A stretch of DNA of 64,000 nucleotides from Branchiostoma floridae. Taxonomy: Eukaryota; Chordata; Leptocardii; Amphioxiformes; Branchiostomatidae. A program made the position numbers and the translations under genes. The notes beneath the pieces are model-generated. The model worked only from the letters and a program-made list of their open reading frames with translations, did no database searches and had not been told where the DNA came from. This document shows positions 27,101 to 42,100 of this stretch, piece after piece. The stretch covers positions 3,774,699 through 3,838,698 of the forward strand of contig NC_049981.1 of the NCBI RefSeq assembly GCF_000003815.2. The letters run 5' to 3'. Within the stretch, counting starts at the first letter, position 1. Every line of letters starts with the position of its first letter.

Positions 27101-30100
27101 ACAGTATACGTCCGTTTTCTCAAGACATTTTGTATGCTCATGCAGGTTTATGTTTTATGCATTTACTAACAGAAAGGGAAGGAACATCAGAGGATGTATA
27201 AAGGTACATAGCGACAGTTGATTGTGCCATGTTTCTTGCGGCCGGTATTTTCTCCCCCCTCCCAACCACGCGCCCGTTCGCCGTGTAATTTCTCGGCGTG
27301 TTACAATTACGATATTTACGCTTTTAGAAGGACAAGAGTGGCAGAAAAGTCACACAGAAGAAGTGGCAAGGTTAACCTATAACAGCAACATGTAACTGGA
27401 GAAAATGATGCGTTGACAATTTGTCAAATCAGTATGGCTAGAGAAATCGTAGTAAACGTGCCGGTATTATGATAATAGATGTTACATGGTGCTAAGCAGT
27501 TGCTGGGGGGATTTTACGACTTCTTCTCCACTCATTGTCTTATATTTCTCCAGATGGATAAATGAGGTTTTAATGACTGTACTGCATTCGGCAAAATGCG
27601 TAGTTACTCTTGGAACATTTATTTGGCTGTGTGTGTTTTGTTTTATTATGTAGACCAGTATACACTGAGTTGTTCATGAATTAGTCACATATTAAAGAAG
27701 GGTTCGGAGACCTCATATCTCCATGAAAAGTACCGAATCGGGGGTTAGAGCGATGATTTACTACGGCCCATGAACGCCCGCGAAACTGTGTAATCCAAAA
27801 CCCAAACGTAGCTAAGCTTGCATTCCCCCTCGTCCCGGTTCATCACTGGGGTTGACTTTCTTATCCAGATCGCCTCCTTAATCCACCGTTGATTGTTTTC
27901 TCCCCACAAAAGCGCCACCTACATCGGCTACATATAGCGGTGAGAAGCAGAACTCCAGTTAGAAGCCTTGACGAAGGTGTCTGGGAGACATCGAAGCGTA
28001 AGCAATGTAATAAGTGCCTGCTGGTTGTATAAAAAGAATTCTCCTTCATCCTATATTCTACCAACCTGATGAAACTATTTTCGGCAGAAATAGACCATCC
28101 AAAACAATCCCACTCAACATAGGAAAATTTATGTATGACAAAATTATGAATGAAGTCCTATGGGCATATGCCAAAATACCCCAATGTTAAAGTAATTTGG
28201 CATTCATACCACGGCACAGAAACCTTAACTATACATTTTAGTAAAAATATTGAAAATATTAACCTATATGAAAATAAGTTATTTTATGTGATGCAAAAAA
28301 TATTGATGACGTCCTGTAGACACGTGCAAGGCACCTGTGTACCAAATTTCTGGTCAATAAGATGTAATACCAGTGTACTGGAGTCTATTTCTAAATTAAT
28401 TTGCGTTTATATAAGTCCTCTGTTCAGTTGGATGGCTATGTAACAGTTGCCAGTCTAAAGCAGCCCTAAAGTAAAACGGAACATCAAACGGCAAATCAAG
28501 GACACCAACATCGTGCACGTGGTCAACACCAACACCTGTCTGCTTCGTTGATATACAAGCTCTATACCCTATGCCATAACCACATAAACTAGATGTAGTA
28601 AAGGCCTACCAGAAAATACTTGTACTTCGCACAGGTTGAGTATTCTTGAGGACCCTGGAAGACGGACGCCCACATAGCGTCCCCGCATTCCTCTACATGA
28701 GACGACAATGGACGGATGGTTCACGTCTATTTGATGGTCACCACCACATTTGGGATTCGAGCTGATCTGGTCGGAATCCCCGATGTGGATGTTGAAGGGG
28801 TTGATTCGTTCCGCACAACATATCTGATAGCGGTTGAATATGACGATACTGTACATATTGGGGACAGAGAAATGGCACTTGTTTCATACACATTATATGT
28901 TCGGATGAACGTTCTTGTAAAAAAACTCATACTACTTGTACTTTGATAGATCCACAGTCACTATCATATTTCAAAGTACTGAATAGCTCATTAACTAGAT
29001 TGACACAAATCAGGAAATATGTATACACATAATAATCGCTAGGTACACACAAGCACGCATACACACATAATTAGTTAAACCCGTCTATAGTGAGCACTCA
29101 ACAGATTTTAAGAAATGGTCATCACAGTAAACATGTTGGCAGTTATAGACAATTTATTGCTTGGTTCAATTGAAAAAATAGCCCGAGGGACCACCAAAAA
29201 CAGTAGTCCTTGTGCAGAGGCAATACAGGTTTGTATGCGTTTGTTTGTGTGTGCGCGTTTCTGTAAGGCTTAATTCGTATGTCTTATCATATATTTACTA
29301 CAATAAATGTCTGATATGAATTGCTATCTGTACATCCCTCATGACTATGAAAAACGGTCTGCTGGCCGATTTGAGCTTTTATGAATAAACAAAGGTTTTA
29401 AAAAATGTATATTTACGTACCTATCAACCATATACGATTGACCGAGATCCACCCACCATGTGGGATTATTCTCTGTCGGGTTATTTGCAGTATGTGTACA
29501 GGAACCATGGTGGAAATTGGCATCAATGTTCCCATCTACAGCATGACTGGCAGCCCCCCGCCAATCTAAAACGCTTGTTTGGAACGCTGGCTTCCCAAGG
29601 GCGACATTGACACCTACCACAGGCGAGAGGACTGTGATCAGCGATGACCCAAGATGAAGAAAATTCTCTTTTTCTAACAAAACTAATATTCCAGGATAGG
29701 GGTGGGTACCGGTACAGTGTGCCGGTACAAAACCATTTTTTTCTTATTGGACCGGTCCGAAAAAAACGGACCTGAAAAAATCCGGTGGACCGGATGTTGA
29801 AGATATTAGAATATAAACATAGTACTTGAGCAGGCATTCACACGTTTTGGCGCTTACTGGTCGAAGAAAATAACAAGAGCGAAGTAGAAAAAAACGTTAT
29901 AATCATTTCTACAATGTTTTACAGTCACTCGCACAGAGGAAGCTAAGCCTTGTAGGATTTTAAAACGCCAGTGTGAGCCGAGCTCTCCCCCAAACAGGTT
30001 TCTTTGTAGTAAAAATTGATGTATAGTTAATTCACAAGTTTTCAGATACTGAATCAGGTCCAGGTTCAGGTCCGTACCTGGACCTGATCCTCTGGACCTG

Positions 30101-33100
30101 AACCGAACCTGGACCTGAATTTTCTGTACCGGTGTGACAGCGATCTCGCCCTCCCCGGCTAGTGATTTTGCCCCCTACCTTGCCCCCCTTTAGGGATTTC
30201 GCCCCCCCCCCCCCCAAAAAAACGGGTTTACATGACATTTTAGAAGTTGATTGGTATAAATCACAAAATGCAGTTTCAGAATTATATAAGTACACGAGTT
30301 TGATACATAACTCCATTCATAGTATCAATATTAACGTAATTACATGGTAATAAGATAGTTGAACTTGTTTCAGACAAGGAGGGTTGGGTCCCTTGTATTC
30401 CCATTATTGCATATACCTGAGTCTTGACATAAGATGTATTTCATTGTATTCACCTGTCCTCAAACAACCTATATATCTCCAATATGAAGTCTCTACCATG
30501 AAGTGACAACAAAATAACTATGTAATGTCTTTATTAATTATGCAAATATTAGGTATTAATTAGAATAACGCACANNNNNNNNNNNNNNNNNNNNNNNNNN
30601 NNNNNNNNNNNNNNNNNNNNNNNNNNNNNNNNNNNNNNNNNNNNNNNNNNNNNNNNNNNNNNNNNNNNNNNNNNNNNNNNNNNNNNNNNNNNNNNNNNNN
30701 NNNNNNNNNNNNNNNNNNNNNNNNNNNNNNNNNNNNNNNNNNNNNNNNNNNNNNTCGCTGTCACACCGGTACCCACCCTGTTCCAGAGTGTTAATCAACA
30801 CACCAAATCATCTTAGAGTCCGCCAGTCCCCGCTTACAAGTAGGGTCACGATGATTCGACTTTCAAGCGTGACATAACCAGGTAGGTCTGAATTAGGGGA
30901 GGGATATGGCATAATTTCCGTGTCAAAATACTGTATTTGACATCGTAGACGTAGTCAGCAAATACCCCAGACTTTTTCACTTTTTATATAGGCTTTAGAT
31001 AATTACATCTATTTTTTTCTTAGACCAACAATGTATATTGTGGCCCCTTGTGCCCTGGTATTACAACATAGTTACCTGAAAGTTGGTACAGAGGTGCACT
31101 GGACTTCATTAACACGTTTTGCATATACCATTTCAAAATGATGTATTTGGGGATTTTGGGCCATGTTAGACTAAAATATGTATATTATTGGCTGCTATGC
31201 CCTTATCATCATGCAATAATATTAGAACAAAATGACATGAAATTTTGTATGACCCTGTGTAACACATGCGCCCACAGAACTTCATCCTCATTTATTTCAA
31301 AATTATCAAATTTGGGATTTTTGGCCATTTTTGGACAAAAACTGTTAATTTGGGGCTCCTTTGCATTGGTGTCAATGCCAAACGACCTGAAATTTGACAT
31401 AGAGATGCCAAGGTAGATGCACCTAAAGGACTTCAATAACACTTGTGGTATTTATCACTTGAATATCAGATTCGGGGTTCTGTGACCATATTTAGGCAAA
31501 AGTATATTTTTGGCTCCTGTGCCTTTGTATGAAAGCCAGATGCCCTGGCATTTCGCATAGGGGAAGGTTTTACACTATCACTGGAGATGGAAAATATCGT
31601 AATATGATAATATGGAAGAGCTCATTGCATTGGGGTCTTCCGAAAGTGTCCATTCCTGTATGGGGGGTCAAAATCTTTCAGAGGGATAATTTCGGATGGG
31701 CTATTTCCATAAAAGGCTGATACGAAACAATCCATTTTGCTTTGGGATACAGATGGATTGAAATATGCTGTATTTGCTCCCGAACAAAAGTCTTATGGCT
31801 CTTTTTTTGTTTAAGCTATCTTTTTAATACGAAATTTTGACACGAACATAGTGTCATTGACATCGTACAGACCACTGGCCTAAAGTCCTCCGAGTAAGGA
31901 GAATACTTCCCACGAATCATACTTTAGACTCCAATACTGGGGAAAATTGCCTATTAAGAGACATCCAACTTCCACAGGATACATCAACGGCCTTTTGTCT
32001 ACAAAAAAAATATTAGACGTTAAACCGGGGAGTGAAGTGAAGTGAAGTGGATTCTACTGCTTATGAAGACGAGTATATAACAGGTGCATCTCTACCTTTC
32101 GGGTAATTCTAATTTCAAACCGCGCAAAGAACAGAAGAGCATTATTAGTTGACATCAAATGTTTCCCAAATAAGTTTGAATATATGCTGGAGATGCCCAT
32201 TACTTTAATATGAAAGCGGCAAGTAGATACACATAGAAAGCTTCTCAACTAAAACTACTCGGACAAAGGGTTTCACGACTACTGAATAACTACTAAGAAG
32301 CACGTCACAAAAACGACTGTTTTCAACATCCCCACTAAACTCATGCAAGACCACAAGACAAACAAAATTGCGAACGGAAGCATAGTATTACCTTCATACA
32401 GGTTTGATGAAAGTAAACTGATCGCGGCGGTTTGTTATTACCTCCATGAAATATTTATGGAGCCTATATTTTCAGTAGCGCTTGTACATGTATATATGCA
32501 TGTTTCACATGACATAAATCACATATGTTGCATGAATCAATGTCCCATTGTGGAATTATAGAATTTGATCAGTAATTATGCAAATCAAGTTGAAATCAGC
32601 GTATATTGTATTTCATTGTGTATATCTCTGTTTGAAACTTCCTTATAAATGCTCAGTTATTCTCTTTAAATAAAAGTTTTTAGCAAAAACTTCCATGCAG
32701 TACCAGAATATTCTGTCAGGTCATCCTACCCTACATCACTTCTTCCCGACATCAATAGCTATCTGCTAACCAAAAGTCAAAGCCCTAGCATGTCTAGGAC
32801 AAACCAGAAGGTACGCTGCAGTACCGAGGTTATCCGCCAGCAGCCTATAATCGACCCTCGGTCCTCCTAAGACCTACACACATACCAAATCATCACGAGC
32901 CATTCGGAGGTCTTAATAAAATCTTTTAAGAATGATACGAGCAAAGGAAGGACCTTTCACATGGTCAATCCAGAGACACACAGTGATCAAACAAGGGTTC
33001 GTAGACCCCATACCTCCATATTTCAAGTACTCTGATCAGATTGTTTTTACAAACAACGTTTATATATTTCAAAGGGAAAGATAAAAGTAAGACAATAGAT

Positions 33101-36100
33101 ATTTAACCTACCAATACAGGTATGTTCGTCCTTGTCCAGTATGAATCCTTCACTGCAGGAACATCTGTAACTTCCTACAGTGTTGATGCAGGTCTGGCTA
33201 CAGCCGCCGTTGAGAGTGAGACACTCGTCAACATCTATAGATAAAAGAACAGATGAATAGAAGGGTATATAGGCTTCAAACAATAAATAGATAATTGAAT
33301 AATCTTTGACGGAATAACATAATGGTTGGCTAAAGTATGGCAGAAGTTTTGAAGCACAGTATAATGTCAACCGCCGCTGATACTTCAAATCTGCTTTCAA
33401 ATAAATATGTCTTTACTGCTATTTCCGGTCTCACTAAGTACCGAAAACAACCGAAAACAACCGAAAACAACCGAAAACAACATGAAATATACCGAAAGCA
33501 ACCGAAAACAACTCGACAAATACTGAAAATAACTCGAAGCCACCTAAAAAATATCAAAGCAATCATGAACAACCTATCAGAACCCGAAAAAAGCCGGAAA
33601 ATAACCCGTAAACAACAAAAATGTATATTTTATCTTCATCTACTGGTTATTATCCCTTGAATTATTTTGTCCACGGCCGAGGGAGAGAAGATTCTGAAGG
33701 ACGGATTCTTTCAGCAAAGGGGATGTAGCCGGTGAAAACACCTTTCCATCGATCACACGCTGTTTTATGGTGTAAAGCAGAATTTTGATCATTTAGTTTA
33801 ATCTGGGACCTCTAATACACGTTTGCGGTTTTTCCATTAAATCGATGTGTTATGGCAGTGGAAATGCGTTATAATTGAGCAAGAAATATACTAGATTGTT
33901 TTGGTTGCTAGAAAAAAATGTAGTACACATTAGCTAAATAGGCAGCAGAATTTGCCAGCAGTAATTAATAAGCAAACCTATTTTCCAAGCAGAGATTTCG
34001 TCTGGGGATAGCAGTGACTGCTATTTCTTGTTGTGGCCAATACTACACCCCGCCCCCACCGTTACCTCTGCTTTGAGTTACACAATAGATGCCATGTAAT
34101 ATAGATATCCATTGATGGGTTTGTGAGTGGACCAAGCAGTCCCCGTTTATAACGTACAGGGTCCTTGAATCTAAATGCGAACATTAATATATTCGAACAG
34201 GCAAAGGAGATCGTTGACTTTATTATTACTAATATTGTATTAATAACAGGGGTCGTCAAACAGATAAATCCATCGTAGCCTAACTCCTGTCCAAAATAAA
34301 ATAAAATAAAATTATTAAACTAGAGTTCGGCGACCTCATACCTCCATGAAAATTTAGAGCTTTCGTAAATTTCATGCAATTGACTAACACATTAACATGA
34401 TTTATGCATGGTGTTGTTCATCATTGACTAACGTACACATGTCACAATTATAAAATTCCCATCATCAATCATAAAGCAGTTTTGAATTTTTTTCATAAAT
34501 TATGCAAATAAGTTTCTCATTACCATATTTGGTATCTGCTTATATTCCACCCATCATAATTAACATGTGTTACATTTATTGAAGTCCAGTTATTAAAAAC
34601 AATTGAATTATACAATTTCCTCATTAATTATGCAAATTAAGCTCTCATTTGCATAACATGTATATTATTATGAACATCTTTGCCTAAGGTACCCGCATGC
34701 CTAATATGATGCCAATCCGTCAATCCTTTCTGCAGTTCTGCCCCTGCAGTTCCAAAATTGAATGTTAGGGGACTTGCCCCACTTTGTCATGACACTGAAA
34801 GCTATCTACCACCAAAATGTCAAGACCATAGCATATCTGGAACAAGAGATACATTGAAAAAACTGATAGGATAGAATATCCTCATTAATTATGTTAAGTT
34901 ACTCCTATTTTGCATAATCTGTATTTCATCCTGTACAACATTGTCTAAGGTACCTATATACCAAAAATCATGAAAATCCGTTGTCCCCTTCTTGAGTTAT
35001 CCTCTTCAGAAGTTTTTGACAGAAATGCCCCTGCTATCCCAGAACTAGCCGCTAGGGGGCCCAAACTTATGTCACTTCTTCCTGAGCACAAGAGCTGTCT
35101 AACACGCAAAAATCGTGACCATAGCATGTTCAGAACACCGAGATAGCAAAACCAGAAGTTGCGCTGCAGTACCAAGGGGAGTCGCTAGGGGGCCAAAAAT
35201 CTAATCATTTCCAGCTTTCATCACACACTACCAACACACCAAGTATGAAACCAATCCACCCCACCGTTCTTGAGTTATCTTGTTTACACACACACACACA
35301 GACACACACACACACACAAACGCAGGGTAAAATATAACCTCCATGACATTTCATGGAGGTAATAATAGCTCACTGAAATGATTGTCTGTTGTTTATGGTT
35401 GTGTCGAGTTGTTTTCGGTAATTATCGAAAACTGGTACTTAAGAATTCACTCAAAACGTCTTTATCTCACACCTTGACAGAAAAGCTCCGGTTCTGTCCA
35501 TGAACCATCTGCCCTGCATGTTATGGCTATGACGTCACCGGAAGTGACGTGATATCCAGTGGAACATGGGTAGGTGCAGTTCTCCCCCAGCAGATAAGGA
35601 CAGTCGCACACGGGCCCGGTAGTGTTGGTTTGGGTCGGTGGGTCAGCACACACACCTGGAAATCCGTCTGAGAGAGAGGTCCATTTAGTTTTTAGTTTAA
35701 TTTCAGAGCTAGGAAAAATGACATATCGCATGAAAAAAAAAAAGATTTACAAACTAAAATTAGAGTTAAGAGGGCGAAATACATATTAGTAACGCATACG
35801 CATTAAAATCTAAAATCAGTCTAAAATCATTGAATATCATAACATTTTTTAAAGAATCTATTGAATGTCCGTCATGGTAACCACCAAAATATGATGTATA
35901 GAGTGCCCTAGGCACCTGAAGTACTGTAGTGTTAGCCTTTACCTTGTGTGCAGTTAAACATAAAGTCCCCTGCAACATTTTGGGTAACGTAACCGGCACG
36001 AATGATGTCACCAATGAATGGATGGGGATCTGTCCAGCTCATGAAGGGTTCCACCTCTCCAGCCCTGCCCACACCAACACTTCCGCCTTTCGACCAGCAG

Positions 36101-39100
36101 ATCCAGAACCTTCGGAACTCTTCAGCCGATGTGATATCTGAATATTCAGAAATATGATACCAAAATGCTTACATGAACAAACAAGAAAGCAAATAGAGCT
36201 AGAGGTAAGAACCAATTTTCACCATGGCAGACCACTTTACCTGTTGAAGAATAACCGGCAACGTTGTCTCGACCTCCGTCGCTGGTCATTTTACTTATTC
36301 GGGACGTTCCAATCGTTCCAATTTTGAGCTTGATGCGATACCCGTCCTGATTCAAAGGGTTGGTCCTGTCATATTCATTCAACGTGACGTCGTCATCCCA
36401 TGGATAGAGGTAAATGAGGCTGAAATCGTTCCTGCCGTTGGTGTTGACCTTGGCCTCGAAGATGAAGGGTGAGGAGGTGACCTTGGGAAGGTCCCAGCTC
36501 TGAGTTTCACTCTCTACGTGCTTCGTGAGTGAACAGGTTGCTGAATATTCATGGGATACAAAGTAAAAAAAAAATGCATGATACAGTTTTACTTCTTCGT
36601 CTGCCTCTACACGTTTATCTCTGAGATGTTCGGCAAAGTGCTGAGATTTTTTTGACGTGGTGTGGCGAATTACCTGCTAACGAGAGAACTTCTGCAAAAA
36701 AAATCGCAGTAAATCAGTGTCGCAATACATTCATAGAATCACCGGAACACCCTGTGGATTTCGACAGGGTGAAGATACTTGATTCCGAACAGGATTACTT
36801 TCTCATGGGAGTGAAAGAGGCCATTTACATCAGAGCCCACCAACCTTCCCTCAACCGAGACGGGGCCCGTTACCGAATGACATGCACTTTTGACCCTTTG
36901 CTGAAGCCATACTTCCGGTCTGGATTTGTGACTTAGGCTTTAGGTCATTTCAACTTGATAAGGATCAGAGGACTGATCGGAAGCTTGTTGTAAAGCGCTT
37001 TATTTTGTGTACGGAAATAGAGTTTTAAAATTGTAACATAAAGTTGACTAACGTCACAGATGAACTTACGTTCTTGTTACTATTTTTCTAATTTCTTTAA
37101 GGCAGACGAGGACAATTTTACACTGCACTGAGTTTGTGAATTTATTTTAGCAGCGGTAGCCCCACAGCCTTTTGATACTTGTTACGATTTCAGCTAAACC
37201 CCGTAGGAAGAGATGTCTCCACATTCTTACCACACAACTCCCCCAAATAAAAAAAATTGGAGACCCATTTAAAAAGTTTTTATATTGGAAATTGTAAACA
37301 CCGATAGACCCTTTAAGATAGGGATCATAGAACACGCTGTCAAGCTCCCAACCTAAAAAAAAAAACATCCGGTGTGTCGTAGAACATGCCTATGGAATAT
37401 ACTGATCATTATTTTAGGCTTTGTGTTGTGTGTTCGCTGCTTTTACTCAGAGCACTTGGATTGGATTTGTTTTGAATTTTAACATATCGGTAGTTATCGA
37501 TGTCACGATCATCATTATCATATCGGGCGACTTGCCGGACGAAGTCCACCCGTCCAGTCGCCCCTGTCCCCCATAACGTTCTTTAAAGATCCTCGACCTG
37601 CAACCCAACATTTCGAGTAAGTTCGTCTATGTGTACGTAAGTGTAGTTGGGTCGCCCAGCATGTGTACCCGATTCTTGGTACGGTAGCATATTTCCAGGT
37701 TTTGGAGGTTTGTAGATCGACACAGATCGACACCCCTATCTTGAACTTGTGGTAGGATTTGCCATAAACATGGACGATCTCTCTGATAATGCTTTAGTCC
37801 ATTTAATAACTCGCGGGTCTGCATTTCTATCCAACTCAATTAACACCAAACTTCTACAGTATGTTCATTCATTCATAAAAGAAACAAAAAGATTTGAATA
37901 ACTGAACTTCTATCCTACCAGCTTTACCCGGAGTACCTGTCCGAGCATCCACCTGTATATAAATGTACTTTCTTATATAGTATGATTTCGTTATGTGGTG
38001 TTACTCAACATTACTTTTGTTATATGCTTTGCTTGTCTGTAGTAGTTTTTAATGTTCTTTTGTACTCTCAGTTTGTTTCTGATGACGGCACGAATATAAT
38101 CGTGTCAAGCTTGAGTGTGTCGCCATCATGTTACGGTATGTACTTACATGTTACAATAAAAAAAACTTGCGGTACGGTCGTCTGTCTATATAATTGCAGT
38201 ATCATGTAATTAGCTACTCTCTAAGCAGAGGTCAGGGTCCGACTCGCAACACAGTCACGAAATTTCTTATCTTATTTTCAGAGAGAGAATGGTATCAATA
38301 TCAGATGACTGATAGTTTCACACATCGCCCTGACGTTTCCTTTTCTTCGTGCTCGCAGAGCTGGAAAGGTCATGAACTGCTGTTTGTGGCACACCCAACT
38401 CAAAAACAGCATCTCAACATATCTATCGATATCTGGAGCACTCAGTCATGCGCACTTAAAACGTCTGGCGGGGGCACACCCAAAACTCACAACTAAAAGC
38501 CACGATGGGCCTTATGAACAACAGGCCATGAATATGTATCCAGTTTTACACAGTTTTATATAAGCAAAGGAGACAATGTATTACAGCAACGCTGATGGTG
38601 TGTAGTTCTGAATAAATGTAAAATTTTTCCGAGAACACGGTAAATATTTCGTGCGGCAAATGAAGTTTTATGCGGGACTGGGATTTTAACGGGCGCGCTT
38701 TTCGTGGTCTATGGAAGCAGATGTGAAGAGGACAACACTATTAATGTCATATTGGGCAAATATTTTAGTACCTTTACAGATTTAGGTACTTATCGGACAA
38801 CGTAGACAACGCATCAAGTGTTGAAAACCAGTGGAATTTGCATACTCGTAACTGCACTACCTATCTATAGTTCGGTATCTATTTCTGTATTGTCAAGCAG
38901 CATTTCATACATGTACATTATTGATCAAGCAACATTGAAACCACAAGGATAGTTTCGATCCTTCTACTTATAAAAAAGTTTCTTTTGACATTTCATTAAA
39001 GACTATGTGTTGTTATTCTCCAATCCATATGCGAGGAATTATCCTTGAATGTTTCACATTGATTGTATATTGATAATCAAACATAATATGTTGAAAATAT

Positions 39101-42100
39101 ATAGGATGATAGAGATGTTTTTAAACAACTACTCATCTGGATTGAAACCTACTAGTGTTGCAGCCCACAATCTCCACCCTCATGGCGATGTTACCATGCC
39201 AGGACTGAGGCAGGAAGCGCACATAACGGGCATCAACTGGGTCGTCCAGTAGGTTTGTTACAGGAAGGCACCTGTCGGCGTTGCCTGGAAAGACCTAAAG
39301 GATAAACGAAAAAATATTTCAAGGCACTCAACTTAATACTATTTTGTGTTGATAATCTAATTTGACATAGACATGACTATCAATGGCCAAACATTGTCCA
39401 TGCTTTCCAAGACCATCAACATCAACAGCATTGATGAAAAATATGAAGTGTTTATGGAAAATACCTAAAGTTACTAGTTTGTTTAATATTAATGTTAGAA
39501 ATAACAAGTGGTATGTTAATGTTTCAAATACCATTTCTGAGCCATCGCTGCCCATACATGTTGCCCAACTGGTCCCGTATGTATTGTACTGGACTTTGTA
39601 TGACGTCACCCACTGGTCATCATTGTGGCGACCTTGAATAATGGTGCCCATGACGCGTTTTACTTCTCCTAAATCCACCTGAAAGGCAATAGATGTTTCC
39701 GTAGTAAAAATTAAAGAGGAAGGAAGAGCAGATCTTTCAATGGCACAATCTGTATGCTTGAATTAGACCATGAAAACTGGTCAGCAGGAAAGTTGAGTTG
39801 AAAAAACAACAACACGTCAGCGATATCAACTTCCAACAACATTTGACCCATTGCTGACGTCATAAGTCAATAAAAGTCATACATCCAGAGTGAACCAGTC
39901 AAATAATCAGGTAAGTGTAAAGTTTCGATGATGAACATGATGACGCCAATATGCAGTGCGCAGATAGTCAACAGCATCACTGGCACTGAACTACTAGATG
40001 AATGAATTGCACTGTAGTTTGCATATAAGTAGATCACTATGATATTATGCCATTTTTTAAAACTGGTCTTGGTTGGAAGTGCAAAACAGTTTGATTCTTC
40101 ATTATTCTAAAATCTTAATGCAGCAAAAGTCGGGAAATCTTAAGTCAAAACATCACAACCTCAAGAAAATTTTACTAGCCGAAATTTGCAACTACGGTCC
40201 AGTAATACATAAAGTCTTTTGGGCCCAGATTGAAACCTTTTGAACTGTTTTGAAACCAAGTAGCTACCAAAACGTCAGAATGTTGTCAAGAATGTGCTTA
40301 AACACTATGATTCACAGTATCAACCTGTTTAACGTATTTACACACAGAAAAAATTCACTTTTCCAATAGAAAGCTGAACGTATGAAACAGGGTTGCTTTA
40401 GTTTTTGAAGATGCCTACCTGTAACCATTCTCCGATGGTGGCGTGTCTGGCTATCCAGGCACCATTCACTCCGTTTAACCGCCCGTGGTCAGGCTCGAAA
40501 AAAGTATTAAGGAACGAGGATGCAGTGATGCTGTCATCAGGTATGGCACCCGATTCCATTCCAAGTACTTTTGGACAGGCTGGGAGGGGAGCTGCAGCTG
40601 AAGGATCAAGTAGATGAAACTATTTTCAGAGAACGGCATTTCAAATTTAAATATTCGTAGACTTGCCATGGCTGTGAATATAGATGTATGGACATTTTTC
40701 AACTATATAGATGCGCATTTAACTCTCGGCTTTCCGTCAAAAACCAAAAAAAAAGTCAAATAATCAAATACTATTTGGGGCCAAGAAATGTAAGTATTTT
40801 TAAAGATTTTTTTTAACTGACTACTAGCTGTTCGGTTCCCATACATACGTGATCAAATGCTTGTCTTCATCGCAAAAAAATAACAAAAACGAAATTCCAC
40901 ATTTCATATGGGTTTAAACTTACTTGTGTTACAGCCCATTATCTCCACCCTCATGGCAATGTGATCACCATACCAGGACTGAACCACGAAACGCACATGA
41001 CGGGCATCAACTGGGTTGTCCAGTAAGTTTGTGACAGGGTAGGTTCTGTCGAAGGCACCTGGAAAGACCTGGAAGGTAAACGGATAATTTAGAAGATGGT
41101 GTTTTCCTTCTGTTCGGAATAGTTTATTCAGTATATTTATCTTTAGATCTTCATCACTACCAATTGCACAACAGTTTCAGTATACATTCTGTCACTTGGT
41201 AGAAACTTTTCAAAACGCACATGAAAACGAATCAAAAATTACCTGCTATACACAGCGTTCAGGACGAATTTGATCCGGCATGACACTCCGCTGTATTTTG
41301 TTTGATTTAGAAATTATAAATAAAACGATTGTTCTAATTTTTATGATACCATTTCTGAGCCATTATTGCCGGTGTATGTCGTCCAAGAAATCCGATCTGT
41401 ACTGTACTGGAGTTTGTATGACGTCACCCACTGGTCATCACTGCTCAGGAAGCGAATGAAGCGACCCTGAATAATGGTGCCCATGACACGCTTCATTTCC
41501 CCTAAATTCACCTGGATGGTAATAAACATGTAATATTTTTTTGTTATTAATTACAAAGAAAGAAGCAAGATAAATATCTATCTCTTGGGGACATACTATG
41601 GATGCTGAAAATAAACCATATTGACGTATGCTGATTTTGAGGACAGCCGGATACTATCAGTGTTGCAAATGCATAAAATGCCAAGTCAAAACACATTTCC
41701 TGGCCGAACTTTAGACCATAGGATAGGCTGGTTTTGCGCTAAGAAGTATATATTCCAATCAGGCTCCCCTGATTAAAAGCAACTGAGGAGTTACAGAAAA
41801 GTTGGTCATTGTCACATCGTGCTTTTAGGGCTGCTCAATACATTGATTACCTGCTTAAGGTAACATTAATCTATGTGGCCAACCTTTAGTTACCTCATTT
41901 TCATTTGTTGTCATCTTTAGTTTAATTGATCCCTTTTACTGTTGTTTCGTTTGGATATTATCTTGTATTTGCTTTTTTTTAGAATTCGAATATCCTGATG
42001 TTATGTACTTAGCTTTTAGTTGCCTTTTCCTGTACTTTATAGACTGTTTTTAACTGTTGCTGGAGGTGTGGGCCTCGTAAAGGACGTATAAATCCTGTTG

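Noticed and set aside
30549-30801. ORFs across the N run
   Set aside because: Made only by reading through the assembly gap.
33440-33515. Regular short repeats resembling a CRISPR array
   Set aside because: CCGAAAACAA units are 10 bp and contiguous with no spacers; a simple tandem repeat in an intron.
36652-36936. Host gene in the D7 intron
   Set aside because: The ORF carries a retroelement-type KEAIYIR...LNRDG signature and has no start or partner exons, so it is listed as a transposon fragment.
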